From NCBI RefSeq assembly GCF_020515695.1, contig NZ_JAIWJA010000008.1, positions 205,092 to 269,091 on the forward strand: a DNA stretch of 64,000 bases, read 5' to 3'. The position numbers were made by a program, and so were the translations under genes. Under the pieces are notes generated by a model, which searched no databases, was not told the DNA's origin, and worked only from the letters and a program-made list of their open reading frames with translations. Of this stretch, positions 16,744-25,604 are shown in pieces; the first letter of the stretch is position 1, and each line of letters opens with the position of its first letter. Origin of the DNA: Pseudomonas sp. MWU16-30317 (lineage in GTDB: Bacteria > Pseudomonadota > Gammaproteobacteria > Pseudomonadales > Pseudomonadaceae).

Positions 16744-17673
16744 TTACTGCGGTACAGGCGTCGGCAGTGCGGTGTTGTTCTGCCAGGCCTGCAAATTGGC
16801 CATTACCAGATCGGACATCGCCCGGCGGGTATCAGGGGTGGCGCTGGCCATGTGCGGGGTCAGCAACACATTCTCCAGCCCGAGCAAACCTGGGTGCGGG
16901 CGCGGCTCGTTTTCGTAGACATCCAGCGCCGCCCCCGCCAGCCGACCCTCGGCCAACGCCTGTGCGAGCGCTTGCTCATCGACCACGCTGCCGCGCCCGA
17001 CGTTGATCAAATAGCCCTGCGGCCCCAGCGCCTGCAGCACCTGCTCGTCCACCAGGTGATAGCTGGCAGCACCGCCACCAACCGCCACCACCAGAAAATC
17101 TACCGCCGCAGCCAATTCGACCGCAGTGCTGAAATAAGCGTGATCGACCGCTTGCGGCTGGCGCCCGGTGTAGGCGATCGACATGTCGAACCCTTGGGCG
17201 CGGCGCGCGATGGCCTTGCCGATGCGGCCCAGGCCGATGATGCCCAGGCGCGCGCCAGTGACTTTGCGGCTGAACGCGAAAGGCCCGTTCGCCCAGGCGC
17301 CCGAGCGCGTGAACTGGTCAGCCACTCGAGTGTTGCGGGCGATGCCAAACAGCAGCGCCATGGCGAAGTCGGCGACGTCGTCGGTCAGTACATCGGGCGT
17401 GTGGGTGACCTGAATGCTACGCTCGCGGGCCGCCACGACGTCGATGCCGTCGTAGCCCACGCCGAGCACGGCGATGACTTCCAAGGCCGGCAGTTGTTCC
17501 AGCAATTGCCGGGTGACCGTGGATTCACCGTTGGCGACCAGCGCGCGAATATCGGCCGTCGCTGCGTTCACACCGGTACCATCCTGGTGTGCCTCGACCA
17601 CCTCGTAGGTGGCGTGCAGGGCTTCATCCAGCATGGGCGGCAGTTTGGCGATCTTAAGGACTCTTGGCTTCAT
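16744..17673 (-). CDS. D-isomer-specific 2-hydroxyacid dehydrogenase (glyoxylate/hydroxypyruvate reductase type)
   Basis: A 309-residue NAD(P)-dependent dehydrogenase. It has the nucleotide motif GLGRIGKAIA, the catalytic Arg in NVGRGSVVDE, Glu in DVYENEPRPHP and His in LTPHMASAT. Such enzymes reduce 2-keto acids such as glyoxylate, hydroxypyruvate or 2-ketogluconate. Its 5' end overlaps the MFS gene by 20 bp, so the two are co-expressed and the carrier probably brings in a related hydroxy or keto acid. GAGG precedes ATG 17673. Confidence 0.88.
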   Translation of the reverse strand: MKPRVLKIAKLPPMLDEALHATYEVVEAHQDGTGVNAATADIRALVANGESTVTRQLLEQLPALEVIAVLGVGYDGIDVVAARERSIQVTHTPDVLTDDVADFAMALLFGIARNTRVADQFTRSGAWANGPFAFSRKVTGARLGIIGLGRIGKAIARRAQGFDMSIAYTGRQPQAVDHAYFSTAVELAAAVDFLVVAVGGGAASYHLVDEQVLQALGPQGYLINVGRGSVVDEQALAQALAEGRLAGAALDVYENEPRPHPGLLGLENVLLTPHMASATPDTRRAMSDLVMANLQAWQNNTALPTPVPQ

Positions 17674-18997
17674 CGAAACCTCGCGAAGGGTTGATGGGTA
17701 AAGGAGGTGCCGCACGGCGTGGACGGCCCAGATACAGACCCAGCACGCCACCCGCCAGCAGCGCCGCGGCCACCAGCAGCAGGGCATAGTCGTAGCTGTG
17801 GGTGACGTCCTTGATCAGGCCCATGACCGGCGGCAGGCCGAGGCCGGCGATATTGGCGATGGAGTTGATAAGCGCAATCGAGGCAGCCGCCGCGGCGCCG
17901 GAGAGGTACTCGGTGGTGGTCGCCCAGAACACCGGCGTCGCCGCCCAGTTCAAACCGACGGCGACCACCAGCAACCCATAGGCCAGCCACGGGTTACTGG
18001 TCGCCACCGCCAGCGCCAGCAGTACGCCGGCCAGTACCAGCGGCACGCACAGATGCCAGCCACGCTCACGCTTGCGATCCGAGTGGGTGCCGTTGAGATA
18101 CATGAACACGCAAGCGAACAGGAAGGGCACTGCCGACAGCACGCTGACGGTAAAGGATTCCTGGCCCGACACCGACTTGACGATCAAGGGCAGGAACAGC
18201 GTGATGCCGATGGTGCCGAACGCCTGCAGCAACCAGAACAGACTCAGCAACCACACCTGGCGGCTGCGAAAGGCCGTCTGCCAGGCGGCATGATGGGAAA
18301 TGGGTGTTTTGGCCTGCTCGCTGGCAATGGTGCGGCTCAGCCAGTCCTTTTGCTCGGGCTGCAGCCAGTGGGTGCTTTGCGGGGTATCGGGCAGATAGCG
18401 CAGTACTACGATCCCCAGCACTACCGCCGGCAGGCCTTCCATCAGGAACAGCCAGCGCCAGCCGCTGACCCCGAAGTAGCCATCCAGGTGCAGAAACGCC
18501 CCCGACAGCGGCAGGCCGATCACCGAGGCCAGCGCTGCGCCGATGTAGAAGAACGACATGGCCTTGGCCCGATCGCTGCGCGGATACCACTGCGACAGGT
18601 AATAGATGATCCCCGGCGTGAACCCGGCCTCGGCGGCGCCCAGCAGCAGGCGCATGCCATACAGTTGGTTGGCGCTCTGCACCAGGCTCATGCCCGCGGC
18701 GACGATGCCCCAGGTGATCATGATGCGCGCAATCCAACGGCGCGCACCGACCTTGGTCAGAATCACACTGCTGGGCACTTCCAGGAGGATGTAGGTGAGG
18801 AAGAACAAACCGACGCCCAAGCCGTACATCTGCGCGGTCAGGCCTAGCTCCGCGTTCATCTGCAGGGCGGCGACGGAGATGTTCGATTTGTCGATGTAGG
18901 CGACCATGTACAGCAACATCAGGAAGGGGATCAACTTGAGGTTGAGACGCTTCATGGTGCTGGCGTGCAGGCCCGAGTCCATGGATGGCTGGTGCAT
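17654..18997 (-). CDS. MFS transporter, anion:cation symporter group (organic acid uptake)
   Basis: A 447-residue, 12-helix carrier. LMLLYMVAYIDKSNISVAALQM at the start of helix 1 and RWIARIMITWGI are typical of the ACS family (tartrate, phthalate, glucarate and similar). It is coupled to the D-2-hydroxyacid dehydrogenase, which points to a hydroxy or sugar acid. An AACAACAA leader motif suggests catabolite control, and the AT-rich stretch 19040-19110 probably holds its promoter. Confidence 0.88.
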   Translation of the reverse strand: MHQPSMDSGLHASTMKRLNLKLIPFLMLLYMVAYIDKSNISVAALQMNAELGLTAQMYGLGVGLFFLTYILLEVPSSVILTKVGARRWIARIMITWGIVAAGMSLVQSANQLYGMRLLLGAAEAGFTPGIIYYLSQWYPRSDRAKAMSFFYIGAALASVIGLPLSGAFLHLDGYFGVSGWRWLFLMEGLPAVVLGIVVLRYLPDTPQSTHWLQPEQKDWLSRTIASEQAKTPISHHAAWQTAFRSRQVWLLSLFWLLQAFGTIGITLFLPLIVKSVSGQESFTVSVLSAVPFLFACVFMYLNGTHSDRKRERGWHLCVPLVLAGVLLALAVATSNPWLAYGLLVVAVGLNWAATPVFWATTTEYLSGAAAAASIALINSIANIAGLGLPPVMGLIKDVTHSYDYALLLVAAALLAGGVLGLYLGRPRRAAPPLPINPSRGFDEAKSP

Positions 18998-19009
18998 GTG
19001 GCCTCTCTA

Positions 19010-19017
19010 TTGTTGTT
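19010..19017 (-). promoter_or_regulatory. Hfq/Crc-type A-rich motif ahead of the MFS gene
   Basis: AACAACAA in the mRNA, 12 nt before the start codon and just before the GAGAGG ribosome binding site. Confidence 0.55.
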
Positions 19018-19124
19018 ATGAGAGTAAGCAACGGGGATGTAGGCCCACCATAGACGAGATTGGCTAATAGCTCAATATATGATTTGCAGTCCCATATTTA
19101 GGGATTTATCCGTGGGGTCGAGTG

Positions 19125-19883
19125 CTACGGCCCGACCGGGTGATTGTATTTTCGCATGATCCGCTCCAAGGCCCCCGTGTGACGCAACCTGTCCAGCGCG
19201 CTGGACCAGGCATTGACCACCTTGTCATCGGCGTCGCGGCTAAAGGCGATGTACAGCGAGGAGTGGTAGAGCTCGACCGGTATCTGACGCAAGGTACCGG
19301 CAGGGATATTCAGTTGGCGGCTGTTGTACGCCACGCCCGCTGCGGTATCGCCGACGATGAGGTCGGTGCGCTTGGCCAGCAGCATGCGGTACAGCTGCTG
19401 GTTGACGCTCGCGCTTCTGTCGAGGTTGTTGAAGCCTTGCGCCTGCAGCAGATCCGGTATCAGGCCGGCTTTGCGCGTGGTGATCTGTGGGGCTTGATGC
19501 AGCTCTTCGAGGGTGTTGACCGGCTGCTGCGCATCGGCCAACTGATAGGGGTAGATGGACTCTTCCACAATCGGCCCGACCCATTTGTACAACGGCTCGC
19601 GCTCCGGGGTGCGGAATAGTGAGTACAGGATCGTTTTCGGGCGGGAATTCAATAGGTAGGTAGTGCGCATACTGGGCACCATGGCAATCTCGAAGTGATC
19701 CCCGGTGAGCGCCATGATGGCCTGCACGATCTCCGTGGTCATGCCAGTGAGCTGGCCGTTCTCCTGATAGTTGTAAGGTGCCCATTCTTCAGTAACGATT
19801 TGGTAGTCATCGGCTCTGGCGGGGGAGCCAGGGATACCGAGCAACATGCACAACAGCGCTAGAATGGGTATCGACCGTTTCAC
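19125..19883 (-). CDS. Periplasmic solute-binding protein, family 3 (amino-acid type), without ABC partners
   Basis: A 252-residue secreted protein. The signal peptide (SIPILALLCMLLGIPGSPARA) is followed by YQIVTEEWAPYNYQENGQLTGMTTEIVQAIM, typical of family 3. Start GTG 19883 is preferred because AGGA lies close upstream and the signal peptide begins there; the frame is open much further only as antisense/shadow of the TRAP genes. No permease or ATPase is nearby, so it may be a sensor or signalling accessory rather than a transporter part. Its link to the TRAP genes is unclear. Confidence 0.82.
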   Translation of the reverse strand: MKRSIPILALLCMLLGIPGSPARADDYQIVTEEWAPYNYQENGQLTGMTTEIVQAIMALTGDHFEIAMVPSMRTTYLLNSRPKTILYSLFRTPEREPLYKWVGPIVEESIYPYQLADAQQPVNTLEELHQAPQITTRKAGLIPDLLQAQGFNNLDRSASVNQQLYRMLLAKRTDLIVGDTAAGVAYNSRQLNIPAGTLRQIPVELYHSSLYIAFSRDADDKVVNAWSSALDRLRHTGALERIMRKYNHPVGP

Positions 19884-20002
19884 GTGTCCTGCCTGATGGG
19901 CTGTGCGGAGTTCAAACTGGATGTGAATCCCGCGACCACGTGAGTATAGGTACAGACGTTGCCAGACACACGAAATCCGCGACAGCCGCTGCGCAGGAGC
20001 GT

Positions 20003-21286
20003 TTATGGCATCCCCAGCCACTTGGGCAGCGCCAGCGAGATGATCGGCACATAGGTGATCAGGATCAGGAACATCAACAGGATCGACAGCCACGGCAGCG
20101 CCGCGCGGATCGTCTGCCCCAACGTCAGGCCCGTGACCGCCGAGGTCACGAACAGATTCAGGCCCACCGGCGGATGCACCAGGCCGATCTCCATGTTCAC
20201 CACCATGACAATGCCCAGGTGGATCGGATCGATGCCCAGTTTCGTCGCGATCGGGAAAAAGATCGGCGCCAGGATCAGGATGATCGCCGAAGGCTCCATG
20301 AAGCTGCCGGCCACCAGCAAGACGATGTTGACCATGACCAGGAAGCCGATCGGCGTCAGTCCCTCGGACACCACCCAGTTGGTGATCTGCTGTGGAATCT
20401 GCTCGGTGGTCAGCACGTGGGCGAACAGCATCGCATTGGCGATGATGAACAACAGCATGATGGTCAGCCGGCCCGATTCGAGCAGCACTTTGGGGCAGTC
20501 GCGCAAGTGCATGTCCTTGTACACGAACAGCGCGATAAAGGCCGAGTACACCGCCGCCACCGCTGCCGCTTCCGTGGGCGTGAACAGGCCGCTGTAGATG
20601 CCGCCGAGGATGATCACCAGCAACAGCAGGCCCCAGAACGCCCGGCGCGCGGTGGCTAGCCACTCGCCAATACTCACGCGCGGTTGGGCTGGGAGCTTCT
20701 TGATGCGGGCGACGATATAGATCACCACCATCAGCACCACGCCCAGCAGGATGCCGGGTACCACCCCGGCCATGAACAGCTTGCCGACCGAGGTTTCGGT
20801 CGCGGCCGAATACACCACCATCACGATCGACGGCGGAATGAGGATGCCCAGCGTACCGGCGTTGCAGATGATTCCCGCGCCGAATTCCTTGGGGTAGCCG
20901 GAGCGCACCATGCCAGCGACTGCGATCGAACCAACCGCCGCCACGGTGGCCGGCGAGGAGCCGGACAGCGCCGCGAACAGCATGCACGCCAGCACCGCCG
21001 CAATGGCCAGGCCGCCACGGATATGGCCGACGCAGGCGTTGGCAAAGTCGATCAGGCGCTTGGCCACGCCACCGGTGGTCATGAATGCGCCAGACAGCAA
21101 AAAGAACGGTATGGCCAGAAAGGTGTAGCTGTCGGAGGTCTCGAACAGCTTTATCGCCAGCGAGCTCAGGGAGTCGTGGCTGAACAGCAGAATCGATACC
21201 GCCCCCGACAGCCCCAGCGAGATTGCGATCGGCACGCCCAGAAACATGAACACGAAGAGCAGCAAAAACAGGCAGATCACCGTCAT
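20003..21286 (-). CDS. dctM: TRAP transporter large permease DctM
   Basis: A 427-residue membrane protein with about 12 helices, starting VICLFLLLFVFMFLGVPIAISLGL and containing AIAVLACMLFAALSGSSPATVAAVGSI-type text (SGSSPATVAAVG), the DctM hallmark. It drives sodium-coupled uptake of organic acids with DctQ and DctP. Its ATG shares one base with the dctQ stop (TGATG), so translation is coupled. Confidence 0.94.
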   Translation of the reverse strand: MTVICLFLLLFVFMFLGVPIAISLGLSGAVSILLFSHDSLSSLAIKLFETSDSYTFLAIPFFLLSGAFMTTGGVAKRLIDFANACVGHIRGGLAIAAVLACMLFAALSGSSPATVAAVGSIAVAGMVRSGYPKEFGAGIICNAGTLGILIPPSIVMVVYSAATETSVGKLFMAGVVPGILLGVVLMVVIYIVARIKKLPAQPRVSIGEWLATARRAFWGLLLLVIILGGIYSGLFTPTEAAAVAAVYSAFIALFVYKDMHLRDCPKVLLESGRLTIMLLFIIANAMLFAHVLTTEQIPQQITNWVVSEGLTPIGFLVMVNIVLLVAGSFMEPSAIILILAPIFFPIATKLGIDPIHLGIVMVVNMEIGLVHPPVGLNLFVTSAVTGLTLGQTIRAALPWLSILLMFLILITYVPIISLALPKWLGMP

Positions 21287-21918
21287 CAGTGTTGCTCCTC
21301 GCTCGGGTTGGCCAGCTTCGTCGCCTCGCGAGCTTCGTCCGCCAGGCCCAGGCCGGTCTGGCGACCGGTGTAGAGGCGATAGAAGATTTCCAGATAACGG
21401 GCAATGATCAGGGCAAAGCCGAAGGGCACGATGGCGGTGATGTAGCCGACCTTGACCCCGTAGCGGTCCAGGTCTTCAGCACCGACCCCTGCCACCAACA
21501 ACGCCGACACCCATTTGTAGCTCGCCGCCAGCAAGAGTCCGGCGTAGGCCATGCAACAGGCACAGGCGAGCATCGACAGCAAACGCTGCACCGGTTTGCT
21601 GGTTTTTTTCACCAGCACGTCGACGCCCAGGTGGCCGGCAGTGCGCACGCCGTAGCTGATACCGAAAAAGATCAGCCAGCCGAACAACGCCTTGGTCAGG
21701 GCCACGCTCCAGGTCATCCCCTGGGCGTAGCTCATCAGATGATCGCCGACGCTGGCTAGCGCATCGCTGGCGAATGGGACCTTGTCGCTCAGGGTGTAGA
21801 ACAGCGTGTAGAGGTTGTTCAGCGCCACGTAGGTGAAGGTCACCAACGTCATGGCGGCCAGCAGAAAGGCGATCATGCCTTCCTCGAAGCGCTCCCAGAA
21901 GTGTCTGAGTGATTGCAT
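21286..21918 (-). CDS. dctQ: TRAP transporter small permease DctQ
   Basis: A 210-residue protein with four membrane helices and the DctQ run RTAGHLGVDVLVKKT. ATG 21918 has GGAGAA upstream. It is longer than many DctQ proteins. It begins just after the REPIN that follows dctP. Confidence 0.9.
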   Translation of the reverse strand: MQSLRHFWERFEEGMIAFLLAAMTLVTFTYVALNNLYTLFYTLSDKVPFASDALASVGDHLMSYAQGMTWSVALTKALFGWLIFFGISYGVRTAGHLGVDVLVKKTSKPVQRLLSMLACACCMAYAGLLLAASYKWVSALLVAGVGAEDLDRYGVKVGYITAIVPFGFALIIARYLEIFYRLYTGRQTGLGLADEAREATKLANPSEEQH

Positions 21919-21992
21919 CGGTATTCTCCGAACAGGGCATGCGCGGTGCCGGTGAGGGCGCGCAAACAGGGGCTGATAAGGCATGACTGGAG

Positions 21993-22069
21993 GGCCCTTT
22001 CGCGGGCAAGCCTCGCTCCCACAGTGCAAACAGTTCCCTGTGGGAGCGAGGCTTGCCCGCGAAGGGGCC
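21993..22069. repeat. REP doublet (REPIN) between dctP and dctQ
   Basis: Two inverted copies of a Pseudomonas-type REP unit (core TTCGCGGGCAAGC with CTCGCTCCCACAG) pair over about 32 nt around a 13-nt centre. It begins 5 bp after the dctP stop inside the operon. Such hairpins can stabilise upstream mRNA and raise the binding protein over the permeases. Confidence 0.9.
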
Positions 22070-22074
22070 CGACC

Positions 22075-23073
22075 TTACGGCGCCTTGTTCGAGTCGTCCG
22101 CAGCTTTGATCAGATCGGCGCCAATTTCGTCGGAAAATTTGTCCCACACCGGGCGCATCGCTTCGCGCCATTGCTGGCGTTGCTCGGCGGTGAGCGGGTC
22201 GATTTCGCTGGTCTTGGCGTCGATGATCTTCTGCCTGGCGGTATTGTTCAGGGCCTCAGCCTGCTTGTTCACCTCGACGGTCACCTGGTCCATGATCTTT
22301 TGCAGTTCGGTGCGGATATCTTCCGGCAGGCCGTTCCAGAACTTCGCGTTGGTGATGACCATGTAGTCGATCAGGCCATGGTTGGTTTCGGTGAAGAAGG
22401 GCTGCACTTCGTTGACCTTCTGGCTTTCGTAGTTGGACCAGGTGTTCTCGGTGCCATTCACGGTGCCGGTCTGCAGGCCCTGATAGACCTCGGCGAAACT
22501 CATCTTGCGCGGATTGGCATGAATGGCGACGAATTGCGCTTCGAGCACGCTGGAAGCCTGCACGCGGAACTTCAGGCCGCGTGCATCCTTGGGCACGATG
22601 ACCTTCTTGTTGGCCGAAAGCTGCTTGAGGCCGTTGTGCCAATAGGCCAGGCCGTGGATGCCCTTGTCGTCCATTGCCGTCAGCAACGCCTTGCCTTGCG
22701 GGCCTTGCTGAAAGCGGTCGACCGCTGCCAGGTCATCGAAGAGGAAGGGCAGGTCGTAAATCTGCAGCTGCTTGGTGTATTGCTCGAACTTGGCCAGCGA
22801 CGGCGCCAGGAGTTGTACATCCCCTAATAGCAGTGCCTCCATTTCCTTGCCATCGCCGAACAGCGAGGAGTTCGGATACACCTCGATCTTTACCCTGTCC
22901 TTGAGCAGCGCATCATCGGCGACCCGCTTCTGGAACATCAGCGCGCCTTGCCCTTTGGGAGTGTTTTCCGCGACCACATGGGCGAACTTGATAACGATGG
23001 GGTCGGCTGCCTGCGCGAGGGCGGTCATGGACAGCGCGGCGGCGCAGAGCAGCGCCTTGGTCAACTTCAGCAT
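22075..23073 (-). CDS. dctP: TRAP transporter periplasmic C4-dicarboxylate-binding protein DctP
   Basis: A 332-residue secreted protein: signal peptide (LTKALLCAAALSMTALAQA), then DPIVIKFAHVVAENTPKGQGA, and the family Arg segment GLKFRVQASSVLEAQF. It matches dicarboxylate-binding DctP closely, so malate, fumarate or succinate are probable ligands. AAGGAG precedes the start and an A-rich motif lies before that. No DctBD-type two-component regulator is in the window. Confidence 0.92.
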   Translation of the reverse strand: MLKLTKALLCAAALSMTALAQAADPIVIKFAHVVAENTPKGQGALMFQKRVADDALLKDRVKIEVYPNSSLFGDGKEMEALLLGDVQLLAPSLAKFEQYTKQLQIYDLPFLFDDLAAVDRFQQGPQGKALLTAMDDKGIHGLAYWHNGLKQLSANKKVIVPKDARGLKFRVQASSVLEAQFVAIHANPRKMSFAEVYQGLQTGTVNGTENTWSNYESQKVNEVQPFFTETNHGLIDYMVITNAKFWNGLPEDIRTELQKIMDQVTVEVNKQAEALNNTARQKIIDAKTSEIDPLTAEQRQQWREAMRPVWDKFSDEIGADLIKAADDSNKAP

Positions 23074-23088
23074 TGGAATGCTCCTTTT

Positions 23089-23096
23089 TTATTGTT
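23089..23096 (-). promoter_or_regulatory. Hfq/Crc-type A-rich motif ahead of dctP
   Basis: The mRNA reads ACAACAATAAAAAAGGAG; the AACAATAA part fits AANAANAA and abuts the ribosome binding site. Confidence 0.55.
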
Positions 23097-23199
23097 GTAT
23101 GAGAAGCCTCTACGGGCCTCTTTATCCAACCAACCAGCGATCAGTATCGGCCTAAGATGGGTCAATCGGTTGCGTGTTGAGAATTAGCTTTTCGATAAC

Positions 23200-23226
23200 C
23201 CAGCGTTCGTTGCACACGAACGCTGG
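23200..23226. promoter_or_regulatory. 11-bp palindrome in the 23074-23430 gap
   Basis: CCAGCGTTCGT and ACGAACGCTGG pair perfectly around a 5-nt centre. It lies in a 357-bp gene-free gap between dctP and the GFA gene. It could be a hairpin or an operator; no U tract follows. Nothing else is clear in this gap except the dctP leader. Confidence 0.35.
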
Positions 23227-23430
23227 CGCTATCGAGTAGTCATGAGGCCAGGCATCGCCACCCGAAGGGGCTGGTCCAGAATGCACGAGAGCGGGTGGTC
23301 ATGGTTTTATCGCGTATCAGTCATCCGCACGGCTCTTGGTACATACCCGCGCTTTGACTTCACTGCCCTGTGCGGGCCACAGTATTGCGCCCATCAAACG
23401 CGGTAGCCCCTTGAATAAGGACATACAGAA

Positions 23431-23865
23431 ATGCTGACAGGACAGTGCCTGTGCGGGGCAGTGGCTTTCTCCCTGAGCACAGAGCCGCTTTATTTCTATC
23501 GGTGCCACTGCTCACTGTGCCGCCGACAAACTGGTACGGGTTATAACTGCGCGACGATCGTCACTGAATCCAGTTTCAAGTGGCAGGCAGAGGAGGGCGC
23601 AATAAACAGCTGGGTCAAATCCAGCGGCTATCGGAACGACTTCTGCAGACAATGCGGTTCGACGGTGCCCAATGCCTTGAGAGGCTCGCGTTATGTGTGG
23701 GTGCCGTTGGGGTTGTTGGCAGCGCAGAGCAGCGCCATGGCGTGTGTGGGGGATTATTGTGTGGGGGATGCGATGCCGTGGGATACAGTGCGGTCCGCGC
23801 ATGTTTTTGAGGCTGCGGTGGAATCGCTGGAGTCGCTGATCAGGGCTTTGCGGGTTGAGGGTTGA
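23431..23865 (+). CDS. GFA/CENP-V-domain zinc protein
   Basis: A 144-residue protein of the GFA family. Cys-rich zinc sites are visible: GQCLCGAVAF near the start, YRCHCSLCRRQTG and DFCRQCGSTVP. Members include glutathione-dependent formaldehyde-activating enzymes, but most are uncharacterised, so no reaction is assigned. AAGGA lies upstream of the start. It stands alone between the TRAP promoter and a small HTH gene. Confidence 0.85.
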   Translation: MLTGQCLCGAVAFSLSTEPLYFYRCHCSLCRRQTGTGYNCATIVTESSFKWQAEEGAINSWVKSSGYRNDFCRQCGSTVPNALRGSRYVWVPLGLLAAQSSAMACVGDYCVGDAMPWDTVRSAHVFEAAVESLESLIRALRVEG

Positions 23866-23922
23866 GGGTTGAGGGGCTGAGGTGGAGCGGTATTGCGGAC
23901 CGCTCCGCGACGCTGGCGAACA

Positions 23923-24162
23923 TTACTGCTTCAGCGCTTTAGCCTCTGCAGCCAGACACTCAAGCGCAAACTGCTCGGTATACGTCATCTGAATCGGCGT
24001 GGTTTCGCCCTTCACGGTCCGTTCACCCTCGAGGATGTAGCGAATGCGCTTGTCAGTCACACCGATGCGCTTGGCGATCCATGAGGGTGTCTGCCCAATG
24101 CGCGAAATCAGCTTGTCGGCATAGTCCGTGGAAGGGTTGTAGTGTTCTGCGTTGGGTGTCAT
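23923..24162 (-). CDS. Small helix-turn-helix protein
   Basis: A 79-residue protein. The centre LISRIGQTPSWIAKRIGVTDKRIRYILEGER looks like a Cro/C1-type helix-turn-helix. ATG 24162 is chosen with GGACG upstream; the frame opens 26 codons earlier without a good site. The C-terminal TYTEQFALECLAAEAKAL is a likely helix. It has no obvious partner. I do not recognise a named family. Confidence 0.6.
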   Translation of the reverse strand: MTPNAEHYNPSTDYADKLISRIGQTPSWIAKRIGVTDKRIRYILEGERTVKGETTPIQMTYTEQFALECLAAEAKALKQ

Positions 24163-24292
24163 GTAACGTCCAGATAAAAGTGAGTCGTTATGCGCACACG
24201 GTGCGCTAATTATTGGATTGTGTCGCGGGCTCAATGACATTGTTCGTCGGTGACGCCAAGCGCGCTCAACGCTGCATCGCTTGGCCGCACCT

Positions 24293-25420
24293 TCAGCCCG
24301 GCGCCACCGCGCGCCTGAGGGTAATGCGCGTCAGCTCCGAAGGCACGCCCAGGCGTATGGCAAAACCAGGCCAGAGGGCCGTGCCGTTGTTGACGTACAG
24401 CTGCATGCCATCGACATCATAGAACCCGGACACGAAGCCCTCGTTGGCGCGGGCGATGATCAGGTCGAGTGGGCGGATCATGCCGCCGTGGGTATGGCCC
24501 GACAACTGCAGCGCCACGCCTTGGCGGGCGGCTTGCCGGGCGTTGCGCGGTTGGTGGTCGAGCAGAATGATCGGCGCATCGGCGGGGGCTCCGGCCAGAG
24601 CCTGTTGCAGGTCTGGCCCCGGCAAGCCGGCGCGCGGCGCGCTCAGGTCGGTGACCCCGGCGATGACCAATTGCGCACCGTTGCGTTCGATTACCGAGTG
24701 GCTGTTGGTCAGGCGCTTCATGCCCAGCGAGACGAAATACTGCATCCACTCCTCGTTGTCGAAGAAGTACTCGTGGTTGCCGGGGATCACATACACCCCA
24801 TCGGCCGCGCGCAGGTCCCGCAGCGGCTCGACGTCCCGTGTGCGCGCGCTGAGCGGGCCGTCGATCAGGTCGCCAGTGATCACGATCAGGTTGACCCCCA
24901 GCGCGTTCGAGCGCTCCACCACCGCGCGCGCCCACGGCTCGTTGAACAGCCGAGTGATGTGCATGTCGGTCAGTTGCAACAGCGTGTAGCCGTCGAACTG
25001 CGGGGGGAGATCTTTGATCGCCACTTCGATATCTTTCACCGGCGGCACGCGCACCGCTTGCTGTACGCCAACGGCTGCCAGTATCAGCGCCGCGGTCCCC
25101 AAGGCATAGCGCAGCGTGGCGGGTATGGTCAGCCATTGGCGGCGCACCAGCATCGTCAGCAGCGTGCCCAGGTCGACGACAATCTGCAGCACCGCGATCA
25201 GCAATATCGCGCCGAACGCCCAGTTGAAAAACATCAGCACGGCGCGCGGAAACTCCGGCGAGAACACGCTGCCGGACGAGAACCTGGCATACAGGTGGTA
25301 CTGCGAAGCGAGCAGCAGCACCAGTGCACTGGCCAACCTGACGGGCAAGGGCCATGGCATGGGCCAGATGAACCGAACGATCACATACAGGCAAGGGGTG
25401 CTGAACATAACGTGAAACAT
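24293..25420 (-). CDS. Membrane-anchored metallophosphoesterase
   Basis: A 375-residue protein with about four N-terminal membrane helices (to residue 130) and a calcineurin-like phosphoesterase domain. Metal motifs: LLQLTDMHI (DxH), VITGDLIDG (GDxxD), VIPGNHEYF (GNHE), and LSGHTHGGM near the end. It resembles the YaeI/YkuE group, some of which act on membrane lipid intermediates such as UDP-diacylglucosamine. AGGAG is 8 nt before ATG 25420. The substrate is not known. Confidence 0.87.
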   Translation of the reverse strand: MFHVMFSTPCLYVIVRFIWPMPWPLPVRLASALVLLLASQYHLYARFSSGSVFSPEFPRAVLMFFNWAFGAILLIAVLQIVVDLGTLLTMLVRRQWLTIPATLRYALGTAALILAAVGVQQAVRVPPVKDIEVAIKDLPPQFDGYTLLQLTDMHITRLFNEPWARAVVERSNALGVNLIVITGDLIDGPLSARTRDVEPLRDLRAADGVYVIPGNHEYFFDNEEWMQYFVSLGMKRLTNSHSVIERNGAQLVIAGVTDLSAPRAGLPGPDLQQALAGAPADAPIILLDHQPRNARQAARQGVALQLSGHTHGGMIRPLDLIIARANEGFVSGFYDVDGMQLYVNNGTALWPGFAIRLGVPSELTRITLRRAVAPG

Positions 25421-25604
25421 CAAGTGGCTCCTGCGACCCTGATGGTCGGCGCGCATGGCGAAAAGGCTTTGAAAGGGCTATGCCAGAGAGGTTGAGATCA
25501 ATTGCCAGGGCGATACGTTCATATCGAGCGGGGATTTTTCATGACGTGTCATGGGCTGCAGGGTGCCACCGAATCGAGCGGCCATCGACTCAAAAAAACC
25601 TCCA

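Noticed and set aside
19125..21404. 759-codon minus-strand frame that seems to fuse a large protein to a solute-binding protein
   Set aside because: The upstream two thirds are a shadow of dctM and dctQ in another frame. The signal peptide and GTG start at 19883 mark the real gene.
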